Under the pieces are notes generated by a model. The model had not been told where the DNA came from. It saw only the letters and a program-made list of their open reading frames with translations, and ran no database searches. DNA of 64,000 bases from Chitinophagaceae bacterium. GTDB lineage: Bacteria; Bacteroidota; Bacteroidia; Chitinophagales; Chitinophagaceae. Location: contig JAIEMP010000008.1 of the NCBI GenBank assembly GCA_019752045.1, positions 136,676 through 200,675 on the forward strand, in the 5' to 3' direction. The position numbers and the translations under genes are program-made. This document shows positions 63,161 through 64,000 of this stretch, in pieces (the first letter of the stretch is position 1; each line of letters begins with the position of its first letter).

Positions 63161-63414
63161 TTCCTTGAATTGAAATATTCAGTCTTAAGTGCCTTACGCC
63201 CCCGTTGCTTGGTAACATATTCAGCGTCCCCTTCTGCTAATTGATTGACCCAATCGGAAACGGGTAGATCTTCCAGTAATTTATATTGATTAGTTGTGAT
63301 CTGCCGATACAGGTATTCTGTTAGGCGGGACAGGCTGAGATTGTTTTTTTCAGCAAATTTTTTTGCTTTATCAATTACTGCTGCATCAAAGCTTAAGGTG
63401 ATTTTTGTGTCCAT
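63157..63414 (-). CDS. DUF6364-like antitoxin of the PIN module
   Basis: 85 residues. The N-terminus MDTKITLSFDAAVIDKAKKFAEKNNLSLS (quoted here in parts: KITLSFD, AVIDKAKKFA) has the ribbon-helix-helix pattern found in antitoxins of PIN toxins. It overlaps the toxin gene by 4 bp. It probably represses the shared promoter and blocks the nuclease. Confidence 0.82.
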   Translation of the reverse strand: MDTKITLSFDAAVIDKAKKFAEKNNLSLSRLTEYLYRQITTNQYKLLEDLPVSDWVNQLAEGDAEYVTKQRGRKALKTEYFNSRK

Positions 63415-63487
63415 GGGAATAATTATACGACAAAATTAATTATTTCATACGTATAATTCGAGTTTTTTCTGCGGGGGCTGTTTCTAT

Positions 63488-63495
63488 TACCTTTG
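63488..63495 (+). promoter_or_regulatory. rlmD -7 promoter element (TACCTTTG)
   Basis: TACCTTTG ends 4 bp before the GTG at 63500, so transcription would start at or very near the first codon. Confidence 0.6.
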
Positions 63496-63499
63496 CGCC

Positions 63500-64000
63500 G
63501 TGAGAAAGAAAAATAAAATCAGGATACTGGAGCAGGTAACGGTTGAAGATTATGCAGCCGAAGGCAAATCCCTGGCCCGTGTAGATGGCAAAGTGATCTT
63601 TATTGAAGGTGCTGTGCCGGGTGATGTGGTAAATGTGCAACTCGGCAAAAGCAAAAAAGACTGGGCCGAAGGCAGAGCCGTTCATTTTCACAGCTATTCT
63701 CCGGAGCGTACCAATCCTTTTTGTGACCATTTTGGTTTGTGCGGCGGTTGTAAATGGCAAATGCTTCCTTACGAAAAACAGCTGGAGTATAAACAGCGTG
63801 AAGTGGAGCAAAACCTGAAACGAATCGGTCGTATTGAACTGCCTTCATTATTGCCAATTGTTGGGGCAAAGCAAACAAAGTACTATCGGAATAAACTGGA
63901 ATATACATTCAGCAACAAACGCTATTTAACAAGAGAGGAATTACTAATAAGAGATCAAGAAAGAATCAGGTTAGCCGAACAATCGGAGGCTGGCTCCTCC
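63500..64000 (+). CDS. rlmD: 23S rRNA (uracil-5-)-methyltransferase RlmD, N-terminal part (cut by window edge)
   Basis: 167 codons from a GTG start run off the right edge. An N-terminal TRAM domain (QVTVEDYAAEGKSLARVDGKVIFI) is followed by the iron-sulfur Cys cluster CDHFGLCGGCKWQM and YYRNKLEYTFSNKR, all typical of RlmD/RumA, which methylates U1939-type positions of 23S rRNA. The SAM-binding domain lies outside. The start is very close to a -7 element, suggesting a leaderless or near-leaderless mRNA. Confidence 0.92.
   Translation, partial: MRKKNKIRILEQVTVEDYAAEGKSLARVDGKVIFIEGAVPGDVVNVQLGKSKKDWAEGRAVHFHSYSPERTNPFCDHFGLCGGCKWQMLPYEKQLEYKQREVEQNLKRIGRIELPSLLPIVGAKQTKYYRNKLEYTFSNKRYLTREELLIRDQERIRLAEQSEAGSS

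Overview
The window is a chromosomal segment of a member of the Bacteroidota, most likely family Chitinophagaceae. The grounds are AT-rich DNA with TAnnTTTG-type -7 promoter elements, several secreted proteins with type IX secretion (T9SS) C-terminal sorting domains, and gliding/T9SS genes (gldC, a gldE-like CNNM/CBS gene, a porG-like gene). Lineage-typical families such as DUF4290, DUF6029, DUF6252-like lipoproteins and DUF3857 transglutaminases point the same way. No rRNA, tRNA, CRISPR array, transposase or prophage was recognised. Both window edges cut genes: an amidase on the left and rlmD on the right.

Layout. 0-2.8 kb: amidase, a secreted protein, and a deoxyhypusine-synthase-like gene behind a structured leader. 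3-14.2 kb is a rearranged accessory stretch. It holds two T9SS enzyme genes that are both broken, two paralogous lipoprotein genes with a shared 200-bp upstream block containing variable poly-G tracts, and two decayed 3' ends of peptidase genes. An M28 peptidase, rpiB, tatC, and a four-helix-bundle gene bracketed by 9-bp inverted repeats are in the same stretch. 14.2-25.2 kb (minus strand): a large zinc protease, CNNM/CBS protein, gmk, a uracil-DNA-glycosylase-like gene, a GNAT gene, murA (Asp in place of the active-site Cys), DUF4290, and a T9SS metalloprotease with a small secreted partner. 25.8-37.6 kb (plus strand): glycosyltransferase, gldC, yqeY, cvpA, hydrolase, CBS protein, BamA-like protein, nadK, porG-like protein and two DUF3857 proteins. 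37.8-40.8 kb: the ribosomal run rplM-rpsI-rpsB-tsf.

40.9-48.5 kb: a DUF1569 protein behind twin palindromes, paaZ with an enoyl-CoA hydratase, an AlkA-like glycosylase, then an inorganic-carbon cluster (frameshifted SbtA-like carrier, beta carbonic anhydrase, SulP carrier). 48.7-56.8 kb: fabG, a PhyH-type dioxygenase, GH3, a C-terminally extended lptB, metF, a DUF6029 barrel interrupted by TGA, and a TlpA protein. 56.9-64 kb: Omp28, a Doc-type toxin-antitoxin pair, a double-parvulin chaperone, a TlpA-like lipoprotein, a PIN toxin-antitoxin pair and rlmD.

Common threads are envelope biogenesis and protein export (TatC, LptB, BamA-like, MurA, PPIase, T9SS parts) and secreted lytic enzymes. Three T9SS enzyme genes each follow a small signal-peptide or lipoprotein gene in what look like two-gene operons. 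Four genes carry interrupted reading frames. Whether these are real lesions or consensus errors in the assembly cannot be decided from the sequence alone.
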